Below are positions 25,601 to 39,561 of a stretch of DNA of 64,000 bases, one piece after another (position 1 is the stretch's first letter; every line of letters begins with the position of its first letter). The notes beneath the pieces are model-generated. The model was given only the letters and a program-made list of their open reading frames with translations. It was not told where the DNA came from and did no database searches. The stretch covers positions 6,075,999 to 6,139,998 of the forward strand of contig NC_031769.1 in NCBI RefSeq assembly GCF_001522545.3. The letters run 5' to 3'. Position numbers and translations under genes: made by a program. This stretch comes from Parus major. Taxonomy: Eukaryota; Chordata; Aves; Passeriformes; Paridae.

Positions 25601-27307
25601 GGCTGTGCTGCTGCCTCAGAGCAACCCCACGGCAGTGCCACCCCTGCTGCCAGGCTGCCACCAGGGCTGAGTCTGGGACAGCAAGCACAGACAGGTGGCT
25701 TTTCTTTAGGACAGCAGGTGGTTTCAACGAGCATACATTGTGCATCAAAATGTGAGCGTTTGTTTCAGAAGTGGCTCTTCTTCCCTCGACAATCTCTGCA
25801 CCTTTTTACGCTGCCTGAATTTGAGGATAAGACCAAGCCTGTTACAGCCACAGACCTTTGATCACAGCACTTAAACTCAGATTTTTCCCTGGGTTCAAAG
25901 ATGTGTGTCACTCCCAACAAATCTTAGGGGATTCTATAAAACAATGATTGAGGAGAGAAGGGAGAGTTTTCCTCAAAACATTTATCTTCTGAAAAATACA
26001 GGGTTGCAGTGGTTATCATCAAGAAATACAAGAATTCAGATTTATTTCCCTCCTTATGGAAGTCTCAGTAACACTGAGACTTTAACAGGTGCAAAGTTTG
26101 GTTGGGTGGAAAGCCTGTAGCCACTTCTCTAAAACAATACAGAATTAAATAAAAATATGACCCCTTTAATGTAATAGACAACTGTGCTATAGGTTCCTAC
26201 AGGATTTCATGGAAGGAAACAGAAATGAAATAGGGCTTAACATCACTGACACCAGGTCAGGAAGGGATGTGGATGGGTCTGCTTTCTCCCAAGATTTATG
26301 TAAACTCTGGCAACAAAGTGCTGTTGCCAAGGGATATGGGAATGACTGGAATAAAGAAATAAAAAATTACTAATAAACATGCCTATGAAAAAAACTGTCA
26401 CAACATTTTTTCTAGATACTATGGTTGTGAGAGTTTAAAAAATTAGGGAAGAAAAGGTAGAATTTCTTTAGAAGGATTTTAACAACAGGTATTATAAGCA
26501 CAGAGATCTCCTGGACATTCTTCATTAAGTTAACATACATTCAAGGTGGAATAAAAACTACATATATATAGTCCTTTTCCTTGTCTATGCAAAATTGTTT
26601 CCCACAATATTATAATTTATTTTCTACATTTAGTATTTTAAATCTAAATTAATTCTTCTTCTTTTAGATTATTTGTATGAATAATTGTGGTTATTGTAGA
26701 AGAAGTTTCAGAAAATTACATAAAGGCAGCAGGATCACAATTCCCAAACCTAAAAAAAAATCCACAAATCAACCTCCCCGCCATCAGGATATTTCCTTAA
26801 GCACATTTATAACTTTCAGAATACCACAGTAAGGGGTTATCCTTACTTTTTTTTTCCTTTGACCCTCTAAGATCTTAAATATGACATTTAATTCTCCAGT
26901 CATATTTTTAAACTTTTCATTGCAGCTCTGAGGATTAGAGACATGTTAAAAAAAAACCTAAACAAACCACCAAAAATTACAACAAACAACAAAACAAAGC
27001 CTAAATCCTCCTACAGCTGCTAGACTTATAGAGCTTGACTCCTTGTAAAATCAAGTGTCAATAAGACCCTGCCATAAAATAATCACCAATTATTTCAGAC
27101 ATTAGGGCACCATGTTTTTTATCCTTCTTTTATCTTTCATGGATAAATGTAGGCAGCATATGAACAAACATTGTAAATACTTTTAATGAAATCTAAAGTT
27201 ATTTTGATTCATTTGACTACCAACAACCATATGTGCTGATCATGTAAGCATCTAAATTACTAATTTCACAGACAAATGGGTACTAAAACACTTTGGAGAA
27301 TATAATG
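25601..27307. other. Upstream intergenic DNA without recognised genes
   Basis: Composition drops back to A+T-rich immediately right of the CpG island. No gene or clear repeat is seen. Confidence 0.45.
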
Positions 27308-27485
27308 GAATCACAGAGTGGCTTGGGATGGAAGAGACCTTAGAGATTATCTGGTTCCAACCCCCTTCCTTATGGGCAAGGACACTTTTCACTAGACCAG
27401 GTTGCTCAGAGCTCAATCCAACCTGGCCATGAATGCTTCCAGGGATGGGGCATCACATTTACCACTAAATATTTAGAGGTTTCAT
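27308..27485 (-). mobile_element. CR1 LINE 3' fragment
   Basis: The plus strand shows the reverse complement of a CR1 3' end: 'aatcacagagtggcttgggatggaagagacctt', 'tctggttccaacccccttcc', 'cactagaccaggttgctcagagc', 'tccaacctggccatgaatgcttccagggatggggcatc'. It belongs to the same broad subfamily as the copy at 41.65 kb and is about 175 bp long. Confidence 0.92.
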
Positions 27486-30400
27486 GACCCCTCAGGGGGG
27501 AAAAGCAGAACAGCATTTCAAACACACCAGGCACACTTTGCCTTTTCCCTACACCACCTGAATGTTCCCCATTATAACTCAGCCCTACCTGTAACTCAGC
27601 AGAAGCAGCACATTTTGGGCTACACCCTGCCACAGGACTTGCCCTAGTTAATCCTTAAATACAGGCTGAGTCAATTTGTCCATAATAAATTTCCCCAAGT
27701 ACATTCCTAAGTTTATAAAATAGCCATAAAACTTTTCTTTGAGCCTTAGTTGTATTGATTATAGTTGCTGTAAGGAAAATAATGTCACCAGTGAACTTTT
27801 GTGTTGAGGTTCCACACCCAATATGTAGTGATTTTCTAAAGACTTTAAATTTCACTGAAAAAATATATCTAAAAAAATGTGGTGAATGGGGAGAGCTACG
27901 TGAGTTGTTGGTGGGTTTTGAATCTTTATTAAAACCAGTATTTTTTGGTAACACTTTATAGTTTGTTGTTGGTAATATAATTTATATTGGATTAGAGAAA
28001 AAAGCTATCTGTGAAAAAACCTATTATTCTTTCTCTGCAGATGATATATTAATCATACTGTGAGCATTCAATGTAGATTTTTCACACATGCAGTCTGTAG
28101 GTATATTTCAGGCAGAAAACCCTGCAGAAGTCTCATTTTGGGTGACTAAATTTCCTACTAGAAATAATGAGTTTGTTCTATACCAGAGTGAATATTGTAA
28201 TTTCTCAGGTCAACCACATTATTTCTGTAGTATATGTATACATATATTCTTATTTGGGACTTTCCAACCTTTTAAAAATGTTTCTAGAATTTAGAGACAA
28301 GTTCTTAAAAATCAAGACATTTTGAAATCTGGAAGCCCAAGGCCTTTTCTTGTTATTGGTATTCAGTATCACAGGATTAACTGTGCTTAATCATAGCTAT
28401 TTTTCTCTTTATTCTCTTCTTATGTTAATATTTGTCCTTATTGTCTCTGCACTTCCTCCTCTGCCTATCCCCTTCTTTTCACATTCACCTCTCATTCTCA
28501 TCCTTCTGATTTTGTTCTCCATCTTTCTCTCTTTTTCAATTTGCCACTCAGTTCTTTAAGCACGCTTAATCGATTGCTTGGGTTCTGTTCAACACATTTA
28601 TTAGACTGAATTCAACCTTGCTGCATAGGGCTCCTTAACTTAATTACCAGTACAATCTAATTAACCTGATGCAGTATTGGGATGCAGTTGTCCCTGCACA
28701 AGCCTTCTGTAGAGGCCAGAGAGGACACAGCCCTGACATCTGTCTGCCCACACCCACACTCACCTGCTACCTGCTGACACTCGGCACAGTACGGGACGCA
28801 GATTTCAAGTCAAGTAGAATATAGGCTCGGCATAAGGAAATTCCTGTAGATAGCTAAATTGCATTGTTTGCAGCAAAACTGCAATTAAAATTGCCTTCCT
28901 GGGGGAAAATTTCTGGAGGAATTGCAAGTCTGCCAGGAAAGCCCGAGTGGCTGAAGCAAGTGAGGTAATGAAGTTAATGAGAGGAGCTTCTTGTCCCCAG
29001 AAGGTCTCCAGGAACATAACAGTAGCAAAGAGTGACAAATATTTGTGCTGAGAGAGGGGTTGTGTGGACAGGTGGCTGTGCTTCCTCTCTAGTCTGTCAG
29101 ACACCTTCTGGTATGTAAGTGGTCACTGCAATGGATTCTCTTGTCACCTGAAGCCCAGCAGCACAGTCTGCCCTGCCGCTCCCTCCTTTATTGTCACACC
29201 ATTTCTGCTGGCCACTTCCTCCAGAGCTGCTGCACTGCTTCATCCTCTGGGTCACTGGGACGTCTTCTCAGCCAGACCACAGCGCAGAGGAGAGGAAGTG
29301 AGAAAGAAGCAGTTTCATAGCACTTTTCTAGGCTGTTTCTCTAATTTAATCTGACTCCTAATTTCTCTCAAACTGCCAAGGGAAGGGGCAGTTTTTGAGT
29401 TTACTTCCTTTTCCACTTGCAAATCTTGTCCACCTTGACAACTGATCCTGGGTACCAAAAGGTTTCATAAGTCTTCATTCAAAATGAGTAGGTCCATGGA
29501 ATGGGTTTATTTGGTACACAGAAGGCCGTGGCATGGGCACTGGTGCAAGGATTGGCAGGAGGTTCCCTGTTTGGCAGCTGCAAGTGCTTGCCTCACTGTG
29601 CCCCAGTTGGTTCCAGAACCACAATCCCCACGAGGCTGCCCTCATGCTGCACAGCACTAACCCCGCAGGAAATGCAGGCACAGAAAATCAGATGGGTGCA
29701 TCTGAACCCCACTGTGTGGTCACTTTAGGGCCAGCACCGTTCTATAGACTGTGTTGACAGGTAAATTCTATTTCTCATTTGTATCATTACACTGTAAAAG
29801 AAGAATAATGTTCTCTGACATCTCTGCTAGAAAGCATCTGGGAGACCTGCCTAGGTACAAACATGGAAAACTCATTTTCTCGTTTGAACCACAACAGCTT
29901 GATAAAAGACCTTGAGGCTGATTTTTCAAAGTTCACACAACCTCTGTTGGTTCTGAGAGCCAGGAGAGCCTTCCAAAGATCGAAGTACCTTTTGAGACAT
30001 CATTTTATTAGATTGGTTTCTATATATAAAAAAATTTCCATTAACTGGAATGATGCTGTTCAGCCTCAAGTTTTCTTAGTACTTAAGAGTCATAGAAGAA
30101 ATGACAAAGACTTTTTAAAGTAGTTTTTTTAAAGTACTTAATTTCCTCCTTACTGATACAGGAAATTTTCTTTAGTGTTTTCTACTGATGATTGTGAGTC
30201 AGAATCTCTGGCTGTTAGACAAACACAATACTTGGAGCTTTTGATTTGCATATATATGCCTAAAAGTTAGACAGATAACCTCAATCAAAATTTAATATAA
30301 CAGATTATATGCAAAACCAATGAGAAAAGATTCATTTTCCATATTGAGTGATTTTTGTCAGTTGTGCAAATTAACACAGAGAATTACAGATAGAATTCAA

Positions 30401-32634
30401 GAGGAGTCTGCTTTTCATTTTCTTTTCCAACAATATGCATAATGCAGTACATTAGCTAAAAGAATATTTAAAGGAGGCAGAGACATGGTTCTACCAGATA
30501 TGTGTGGGCATAAGAACAAAAAGGGTTTTCAGCAGCACGAATCTGAAAGTACTTCCATGTTCTTCCCAGTGAACTGGGAAGAATTCAGCAAGCTGAAGAA
30601 TTATAAACACACTTTCTACAAGCCTTCTCTATGTGATAATATCAGAGTTTATTCCTTTGCATGGAGTGTGCTTGGCTTCAGACAGGACAGTGGGCAGGAA
30701 CAGCACTTTCCTTCTGGAGTGAAGGGGGTGAGATTGCCCCAAAAGATCAGTCTGTTATTGCTTGGTGGTGCTGCTGCAAAAAGAACTGAGGTTTCCAAAG
30801 CAATCATAAGTAGTTGATTCCAGGATGGTCTGTAAGATCTCTTAGAAAATACATTTTGCATGTTTAGCTTCAGATTTGTTATGCTGCAAGCTACTGGCGA
30901 CACAGTGTCCTGTAGCCATGTTCACCACTTGACCTCCATCCAAGGCCAGTGGTAAGACACCCTTTAGGGAAGGCAAAATTGGAACAATGGTAAAACAATC
31001 CAAATATGTTCTCTATGAACTAATAACAGGACAGCCCCAGAAATCCCATTATGTGTGAATAATCAGTGAGAGGGTGATAGTTTATGGATGAGACAGAGGA
31101 CTGAATGAAAACAGGAAGAAAGAGCAAAATGACATGAAACCCCCTCTGCACAATGGCTTCCAAAGGATCAGAATGCACAGAAACTTTGCTTGGCTACACA
31201 CCTTGGTAGACAGGACTTATGGATATCACAACATGTGCAGCAAGAACCAAACATCTGAAAAGCATGAGAGGCAACTCCTCCCTGTTTTCATAAATAAATT
31301 GTATTTCTCTTATACTGAGAGCACAGTCTTTCTAAACTAGATTTGTTTAAAACAACACCAACATCTTTTTTTGATCCCAGGTATTTACTCTATGTAATTG
31401 AGGTGCTGCAAGATTTGTTTTTATGCTTCTCCATGTGTGATTGCACGTGACTGATGAGCAAATGTTTAGTGTGAATTCATGCAGATCCAAGATGCCAACT
31501 CCCCATGACAAAAGGTTGCATGTTGGAAAAGTGGCTTACAACTGTCATCACCAGCACCAGAACACAGGCCTGAGCACTGTCCTGGAAATGTCCTGATTGT
31601 TAAACTGTTCACAGCACCTGCAGAGCTTTGGCTCAGGTTGTAGCTCTCCAAGACACTGCCAAGGCATGGCTCAGGAATTAACACCAGTCAGGGATCATTG
31701 CCAGTAGGAAGCCTGGTAGTGGCTCTCTGTCTGAGAGGTAAGAGTTTTCCTAAAAGTCTTGCTGTACCCTCTGAGATCTCCAGCTCAGACCTGTGCCAAG
31801 AGGATGGAAATATTAGATCCTGGGTTCTCTGTGTGCCTGGGCTCTCTGAAAACTAAACTACAGTTGTTCCTCAGTCTTTTCAATGCCTGTCAGCACACCA
31901 CTACCATAGGAAGAGACTAACACAGTTCCCACTATACTGTTCCTGCTTTGGCAGAAAATGAGCTGTACAAGAAGGAATCCTCAGATGTACAGTGATGAAC
32001 GAACTAAGGGTCATGATTATTGGCAAATCATTCTGACACATGAACGGTGTTATTCAGTTAAAAACTGCAGATTGTACATAGCATTGATGTAATTACAAAA
32101 TAAGCATATATTTATAACATAGCAAGTGCAGATTTAACAAAGTTCATGCAGTCAGATTCTAAAGCCACGATAATCTGACTAACAGTGTTAGGAAGTGGTG
32201 AAAATGGCAGTAAGGAAAGGTGTATAATAACATAATTTAATGTCAGGAATAAATTTTGTTTCAAAATACCTCAAAATCATTTCATTTTAATTGTTTTTCT
32301 TAAGAAAAGCATATAAAATCTTATCAGAAGAGCTTCAGAAGCAACAAATACCAAGAAATGACCCTAGAACATAAAAGTGGTCCCCACAATGAACCCAGAG
32401 TTCCCAAAATAGTAAATGTAATTCAGTGTAGCTTCATTAAGACATTTTATTCTCAATTAAAATTTTGATTATGTCTTATTACGCAAAGTACCTGGACTTT
32501 GGAGTCTTTAAATGAAAAATTACAAGGTAACATTGGAGACATGTGCAAGCTCAGTAGATTCACTGAAGGTAAAAAGCGAGTTAAAAGAAAAGGAATGGCT
32601 CTAGGAGAACTTCCAGGTGTTGAAGACAGACGGC

Positions 32635-32653
32635 AAAACAAACAAACAAACAC
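32635..32653 (+). repeat. (AAAC)n microsatellite
   Basis: About four to five AAAC units. No function is suggested. Confidence 0.75.
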
Positions 32654-32835
32654 AATTATTAATTGATTGTATTCTGTTACTGTTGAAGAGGTTATAGTTG
32701 TAATATTCCTAGAGAGGTAGGAATTAACATATGAACGCACAAGGTAGTTAACATGAATCCTCAAAGTTATGCTGGTCATGCAATCAGAGTATTTTCTGAA
32801 TATCCTCAATAAAATAAAAAGAAAGTAGCTCTTAC

Positions 32836-32929
32836 CTTTGTAATTAGTAACTGATAGGTCCCCATTTTGGGCCAAGTCAGTAACTTCCAGCAGAAAGCAG
32901 CCAGTCCTCAGCTCTCTGGGTACTCAACT
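32836..32929 (-). ncRNA. Candidate non-coding exon, minus strand
   Basis: On the minus strand a strong acceptor (GTGCTCTCCCTGCAG) is followed 94 nt later by a strong donor (ACAAAG then GTAAGA). All three frames contain stops, so if transcribed it is non-coding. It lies about 8.5 kb upstream of the minus-strand gene's coding exon, so it could be a distal 5'UTR exon or part of a long non-coding RNA. The evidence is only the splice motifs. Confidence 0.2.
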
Positions 32930-34103
32930 CTGCAGGGAGAGCACAGAGAACAGTTTGAATTTAGGTTATTTGAAGTCAAATTGACTTCCCTATACATGGT
33001 CTTTACTCTTTATTCAACAGTCAGTTTAGAGAGCCAAACAAATACAAGCAACCAGCAGGAATATCTCTTGTTTCAGTGAATGAGTACACACTCAGAAGCT
33101 CACACAAAATGCTGGGAAAGTGAGCATCAGTACGGTGAAATTTGCCTCCTGGAATCATGAGACACGGCAAACAAAGATCTGCTTGGAAAGAACAGATGTC
33201 AAGATCACATCCACTTCTACAGACCAAGGAAGTCAGCCACAAAGTGTGGAAAAGTGCTACTGCTGGATGAATAAAATCAGGAATCCTGTGTAGGAGGGGC
33301 ACAAAACTTATATACTGGAGGAGAGTGAAGAGCAGGGGAATGCTTGAAAAAATTGTTAAGTCCTATATCAGGTTAGATGCAAATGATTTCTGTTTCTGCA
33401 AGCATCTCTGCAAGCTTCACAGATGACAGGAAGGGTATAATCTTGACTTTATGGTCTTCTAATTAAATACCGATTTATTTTATTTTCTGGTATACATAAA
33501 ACTGTGGATGGGAAATGTGGGAGGCTCTCTTAAGCTGAGTGAAATAGGTTCTTTATGCCCAAGATTACTGTGGTCCACACAAGACCCATTTTCACTGGGA
33601 GCTGGCCATGAGGTGAGTGGTCCCAAGAGTCTCAGTGCTGCACTCCAGTGGGTCTTGGTCAGATGCTTTGGGACCACAACAGCTTGGGGGAAAGGAGGGA
33701 GAGATCATTCATCCTCCTGTCAAATTTCCTCATGCCTATCCACACTACTCCTGATGGCACAAGGCTAATCATGTAGAAGATATTTTTATTGTACAGTAGT
33801 AGAGCTTTCTACTCTATTATTCTATTACCTGAACTAATAAAATTATCAGAATTATGAATATCTGAACTGATATTTAATATCTAGAAGATTATAATGACAA
33901 GCATTTTCTGTCTAGGAACTTCAAATCAGGACTGTAACACATTTGTATTTTGACTGCATACACTACAAGAGTAATTAAATAATGTATAACTAATTAAGAA
34001 TATAGGAGGATCATCCATATGTAAAACCCACCATAAACAGGTCTAATTTTGTACCACATGAAAGATACAGAATTGCTGATATGCAGACATAAACATATGT
34101 GGC

Positions 34104-34117
34104 ATATATATATATAT
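34104..34117 (+). repeat. (AT)7 microsatellite
   Basis: Seven AT units in an A+T-rich region. Confidence 0.8.
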
Positions 34118-35892
34118 CAAACCAGTCTCAAGCATTCCATATGAAATTTCCTGGAAGCAGGCCATTAATTACTAAAGCTGAGGCTAATCCTGAAATCTTA
34201 TCATAACAGAAGTTTTGTTTTTACCAGGACTTGAGGATCCATATTCAACAAACCTTATTTCACTGCCAAAATAAAATACAAAATACTTGGTACAATGTGG
34301 TTGATTTAATGGAATAGTCAAATGCCACTCTTAGGCTGTTAATACTTAGAATTTACTTTTTCATGTTTGGACAAACATTTATGCTGTTCTTCAAATATGT
34401 GAGGTTTGCTGTCATTCAACTCATCACCTAGGAGTGGAAACTCAGTTTATTTTAAGGTTTTTGGAGATAAGGGAACAATTTTTGCCATTCATGTCTGCAG
34501 AATCTGACAATAATCCCTTAGCAAAAGGCTTAGTCCCACCAGAGCACTGATGTCACATAAAATTAGGGCAAGTTCAGGAAAAATATTTTTTGTGTATTCT
34601 GCTCATTAACACTAAAAGAGAAGCTGAGGGAATCCCAGCACCCAAACAAATACACATAAAAGGACACAAATATTTGTCACCAAATCACACAAAAAATTAC
34701 AGCTTCAACAGTAAAAGTAAGTGAATTTTACAATTTACTTATCCATAAAAGAATTATGTTCCTCATTAATTCTTTTCACAGCAAAGCTGCTTCATTATTT
34801 ATCCTCTGGATAAGCAATTAGTAGCAACATTGTTCCTGAGTAGTATATGTTGATTTTCTCTTTAATATCTTCTATGAAATACCACATATTTCAAGCTGCA
34901 AAAAGCGAAATTGAAAGAAACTCCCAAAACTGAAGAGTTGCTCTAAGCAAATAAATAGCTCTTGGTATCAAAGGAGTGCTGGGCAGGAGGAAACATGTAC
35001 TTTCTCCTTGAAGAAAACTGGAGAGCACTGGAATTACAGATTTATATAAACTCTTTCAAAAAACATCAACCTAACTCTGAGAGTGTTCTCAGCCAAATCA
35101 ATTAAGCTGAAGTTTAAAGTTGTTATAAGAAAAAGAAAAATTAAAAAACAAACCCTGTAATGAAAACATTTAGAATTGCAGTAAGTTTCTTGTGTATAAC
35201 AGCAAGTAAGTTCTGGAATAGATTTTCAACAAATCAAAAAAGATAAAATGGCAATATATTAATGAAAGTGTTTATATTTAATATGATAACAGGGTAATTA
35301 GAGGTGATTGGAATATGTTCCCACACAGAATGTAAATGTTAATTTGAGAATTAGGCCAAATGAGGTAGGAATACCAAAAGATTGGTGTCCAATTCTCAGC
35401 TTGATACCAGGGCTGGGTCTGCCCTGTTACTATGTTGTTTAAATACAGCCCCCAGCTTAACTCTTAGTCAGAGAAAAAAAAGATAACCTGTAAATTTTGG
35501 TGTTTTCAAGCTACAAAGCTGGAATTGAAAGCACCACAGATTAGCTCATCATGGTCATTGTGAGTTATAAACTGAATTAAAGAATGTACTCATGTGGGTG
35601 AACGACCATTACACCCTTACAACAATGTGAATAGAAGTTAACTATTTAAATGCTCCAAGTCCTCTGATGTTTTCCAATACACATCCTTGCCCAGAAGGGG
35701 AGTTCTCCCAAAAATTACTGAGAAAGAGCAAGAGTGACTCATTTTAACCTCAGTCCTACAGACTGTGAGGTAGTTCTGAACATTATGAGACTTTTCCAGA
35801 GATTCTGGCATCATGTGGAAGTACCATGAAGCCAAAGGTGTGGCACCCACCATGAGCATAGAAACTCAAAATTATTCTCAAAATTATACCAA

Positions 35893-36252
35893 TTAGACTG
35901 GAAAAGAGAAGACTTTGAAGTGATGTAATTGCAGCCTTCCAGTACCTGAAGGGAGCCCACAAGAAAAATGGAGAGACATTATTTACAAGAGCATGAACTG
36001 ATAGGACAAGGGGGAATGGCCTCAAACTGAAAAAAAATTCTTTACTATGTGGGGTGTGAGGCACTGGAACAGGTGCCCAGAGAAGTCTTGGATACCTCAT
36101 CTCTGAAAGTGTTTAAGGCCAAGCTGGATGGTGCTCTGAGCAGCCTGGTCTAGTGGAAGGTGTCCTGCATAATGCAGGGGTTTGTACTGGATGGTTTTTA
36201 AGGCCCCTTCCAACCCTGGTTATTTTGTTATTCTATGCTGATGACTCTATGA
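35893..36252 (+). mobile_element. CR1 LINE 3' end with terminal repeat tail
   Basis: A good plus-strand match to the bird CR1 3' end: 'agactggaaaagagaag', 'cagccttccagtacctgaagggagcccacaag', 'gataggacaagggggaatggcctcaaactg', 'aggcactggaacaggtgcccagagaag', 'agcagcctggtctagtggaaggtgtcctgc'. It ends in a degenerate ATTCTATG-type tail. A 5'-truncated copy of about 360 bp, the cleanest CR1 terminus in the window. Confidence 0.95.
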
Positions 36253-39171
36253 AAGATTACTGTAGATGAAAGTATCTTAGGGAATGAATAATCATGTGGT
36301 ATAAAATCTGTGGAAGTGAAATACTTCCAGGGCAGCAGGCAATTCTTGTTGAAGGAAAAGGAGTACACAAGACTGCAGACAAGTTAAGGAAGGCAAACAA
36401 GGATGGAGGCCAAATCAATTCTCAGCTGCCACTGGACATGATAGTTCCAGGCCATGTCCCCTCTGCCACTACAGCTGCCATAGGAATGCATTGTTGTCTT
36501 TGTCCCCACAAGTGACCACAAGGACCTTCTGCTCTGAGTCAAATGTCACCGCTGAACTTCAGTGCTCGAGTGGTTTACAGACACATTGAGTAAATGCTAA
36601 ATGCCTTGTGGAGCTCTCAGAAACCTCCTGAAGTCAAATGCTGAACTTGTCTCTTGTAACACAAAACCACAAACCTGTCGTTTCATGTGCCTTTATCACA
36701 TTAGATCTGGAGTTGGTTTTTTGAAGTCTTGCAATGAGCCAAAGTAAACCTATTTTTCATGCACTACCTATAAATCTATAAAATCTAAATTTTCTCTTTT
36801 GTTGATATAGCCTTGGTGATATACACTGATAATCATTGCTCAACATTTAAAATGTGCCTGTTTAAACTTGGTGTGGGTATTCTGCAGATTTTTTTTAGTG
36901 TGCCTGCGAAGGGTTTGCATGCTTTCTGCAAAGAAAATAAATAGAACAAATAGTATGGCACCACAAGTTGGTCAATTATTAGCTTTTGCATACTCAGATC
37001 ATGGCCCTTCTTTACAAGGACACGTGTTAATATATAATAGAAGTGTATTTCAGTTCTTTTTAAATTGATTTTTCAGACGCACAGTGCAATCTTATAAGGT
37101 CAGCTGGAAAGTAAGTAGCCAAAGACAGGCCTTTCAGAATATATGAGCCACTAGCCACACATCATGAGAAATAAAACTGGAACTAAACATATGAAAATGA
37201 TTTTTATTTTGTAGTATAGCATTTGGCACCCACCAGCCTCACTTAAGCCTGGACAAACTGTCTGCAATGGTCTTAAAATGTGATTTGAACATTTCCCAGG
37301 TCAGGGAGACGTAGTAAATGTCAAGGGCCAAGTTTAGAACCCACTGCTTCAAGCTGCTGACCACAGCTCTGATAGTCCTGTGAAGCTGCAATTGCTTATT
37401 AATATCCAATTATCATTTTGAGGTTGTAGAAGTTGTAAGTGGGGAACAGAAAACAAGTTTAATATGATTTTGTGCATAGAAAATGAGGTGGCAGGAAACT
37501 CAAAATGGCCAGGGTAAGTACACACAGTAATCAAAATTTTTGTGGCTACATTCAGAGACAGAACTAGGAAAATGTGAGAGAGAAATTTTTTTCTGAGATG
37601 TTTTTTTCTGTTTTATTCTGAGATGTATTAAGGCAAGTCAGAGTTTTGTGAACCAAAATATTCCCAACATATAGTTACAGATAAAAATGACCAGCGAAAA
37701 AGTAGGCAGATATTTAGAAAACAGTAGCCAGAGAACTGCAAACTGATTCATGCAGCCTGAAGACAGAGGCTGAGCCAAGGAACCAGAGACTGAGAAACAG
37801 TCTGGGCTCACCAGCTCATTGGGAGACTTCTGATAAGATAAAGAAAATCATATCAGAGCAGTCCAGTTCAGGCTTCAACAAGCTGCCTGAACTTTGTACT
37901 GTTATGTCTGGTACAGGCAATGTTAATGCAGGGAGGGCTGTGTTACAGGGCTTCACACCATGCTGGGACCGTGTTTATTCTGTACCAAGTTCAAAGTCAC
38001 ACCGAAGTAAGAACACCTGAGAAAGGTTACAGCAGAGGAGTAAAGGTCTGAGGGCTCTACACTCCCATACACAACCCTGCCCACAAAACCAAAGAACACT
38101 TGGGTCTTGTGTTTCATATCTGGTGGCTAAACTCTCCCACCTCTTTGCTAAGCAGGGGCTAAGGAGGAAAAGGGCCCTTGAAATTAAGAGTTCCTAGAAA
38201 CTTCAAACTTCCAAACACTTCAATTCCCATTTTTGCCATCCATTTATCTTCATTAAATTGTTAAAAATTTAATTGCATTAAATTCCTAAAAATGAGCAAA
38301 TTTCAGCTGCATTTTCAAATGGAATTATAATAATAATAATTTATTACTTATGAATTTCACATCAGATATTTATAAAGCTGTAATTTGCAAAAATCATCAC
38401 CCTGTCTGAAGGGACCTGAAAGGGGAAAAAAACCCCAACCAAAACCAAAATCAATTCAAAACTGAAACCAAGAATGTGTTCTAATCAAACTGTACAACAG
38501 GAAAGTAAGGGTTTCACAGAGTACAGTAATGACCTTATCTCCTTCATTAATTTGAGTGCCCCATTGTAAAAGATAAGGGAAAGTGTTATCAGGGGTAGGT
38601 GACAAGATATTCTGCTACAGGTTGAAGAGCTCTGAGTAACCTCTTTATCACTAAGACATGAAAAAGGCAGCTCTCAAATTTTCTAGGTGAGCCAAGTCTG
38701 ATGTGGACAGCAGAAACTAATCAGCCTGTCAGCCTCCTACTGAATGAGATGTTGGAACAGCTTTACAAGGGCTTTATTGACAAACATAATCCTAGTGACC
38801 CATTTTATATATTTTTATACATTTTTCCATTATTGAAAATCTTGTGGGTTTAAGTGTTGTTTTATCCCCAAATCTTCGTCAGTGGTAAAACAGATTCTAC
38901 ATAGCTGGCATATGAATTTAGCACTCCTTTCAGCATTGTGGATCTGTTCCTTGGGGATAAATGACAAACTCCTGGAATACTTATTGCACACCAGCTGTGG
39001 GACTCACTCAAGTCACACGAGAAATCTATCACTGACATGCAAAGCCCAAGCCACTGACAGCAAAAATTCCTGGGGTGAAATGCTACATTTGCTCAGCAAG
39101 TTTTAGTCCAAACAATGGCAAGCAGTGAAGTATTGGAGGGGTTGGAGATCAAGAGTACCCACTACAATGCC

Positions 39172-39202
39172 ACAATATAAATTAGACTGACAATATAAAT
39201 TA
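39172..39202 (+). repeat. Direct duplication of a 13-mer, period 18
   Basis: The word acaatataaatta occurs at 39,172 and again at 39,190. This is a small local duplication. Confidence 0.8.
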
Positions 39203-39483
39203 CATCTCAACTTATACTGGTGAGATTCTCTAGTATTATATATTTAATTTATTACATGGGTGAGATATCAGTTATTTAAATATACCCAGGCACTTGACAG
39301 GAAAAGCCAAAATTGTTTGGAACTGTCTGGGTGAATCTAGGACAGAAGCATGAATGTAGCAAGCACTCTTTTGTTTACATTGTCTTGGGGTTTAAAGTGT
39401 GTTCACCTGCAGTTTGGGATGGGTCCACATGCTTCATGGGTTTGGTTTCCATTTTGTTGCATCAGAAAAAAAATCTGTATATA

Positions 39484-39561
39484 AACCTGAAAACCTGAAA
39501 CCTGAGTTTCTTTTAGCTGTATGGATTTTATCCTAGCTGTATGGACTTTAACCTAGTTGTA
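39484..39561 (+). repeat. Two neighbouring short tandem arrays
   Basis: Three copies of aacctga lie at 39,484-39,505. Ten bases later a 20-bp unit (agctgtatggattttatcct) is repeated with two changes at 39,535-39,554, followed by a partial third copy that reads agttgta to 39,561. Confidence 0.85.

Larger units (their letters stand above)
27486..35892. other. Intergenic DNA without recognised genes
   Basis: Mostly A+T-rich and devoid of recognised elements apart from small microsatellites. Slightly GC-richer patches lie at 28.7-29.7 kb. Open frames of up to 140 codons (minus, 32,453-32,875) and 110 codons (plus, 30,485-30,817) have no recognisable domain. A splice-flanked non-coding segment at 32.8-32.9 kb is listed separately. 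Confidence 0.45.

Noticed and set aside
24681..25861. Open frames of 120-170 codons on both strands in the CpG island
   Set aside because: They overlap one another in several frames and reflect the rarity of A+T-rich stop codons in GC-rich DNA. Proline, arginine and glycine dominate, with no domain.
33548..33612. Segment between TAG and a CATGAG/GTGAGTGG donor, open in one frame
   Set aside because: The acceptor lacks a pyrimidine tract. The peptide looks plausible, which shows how easily such segments arise by chance.
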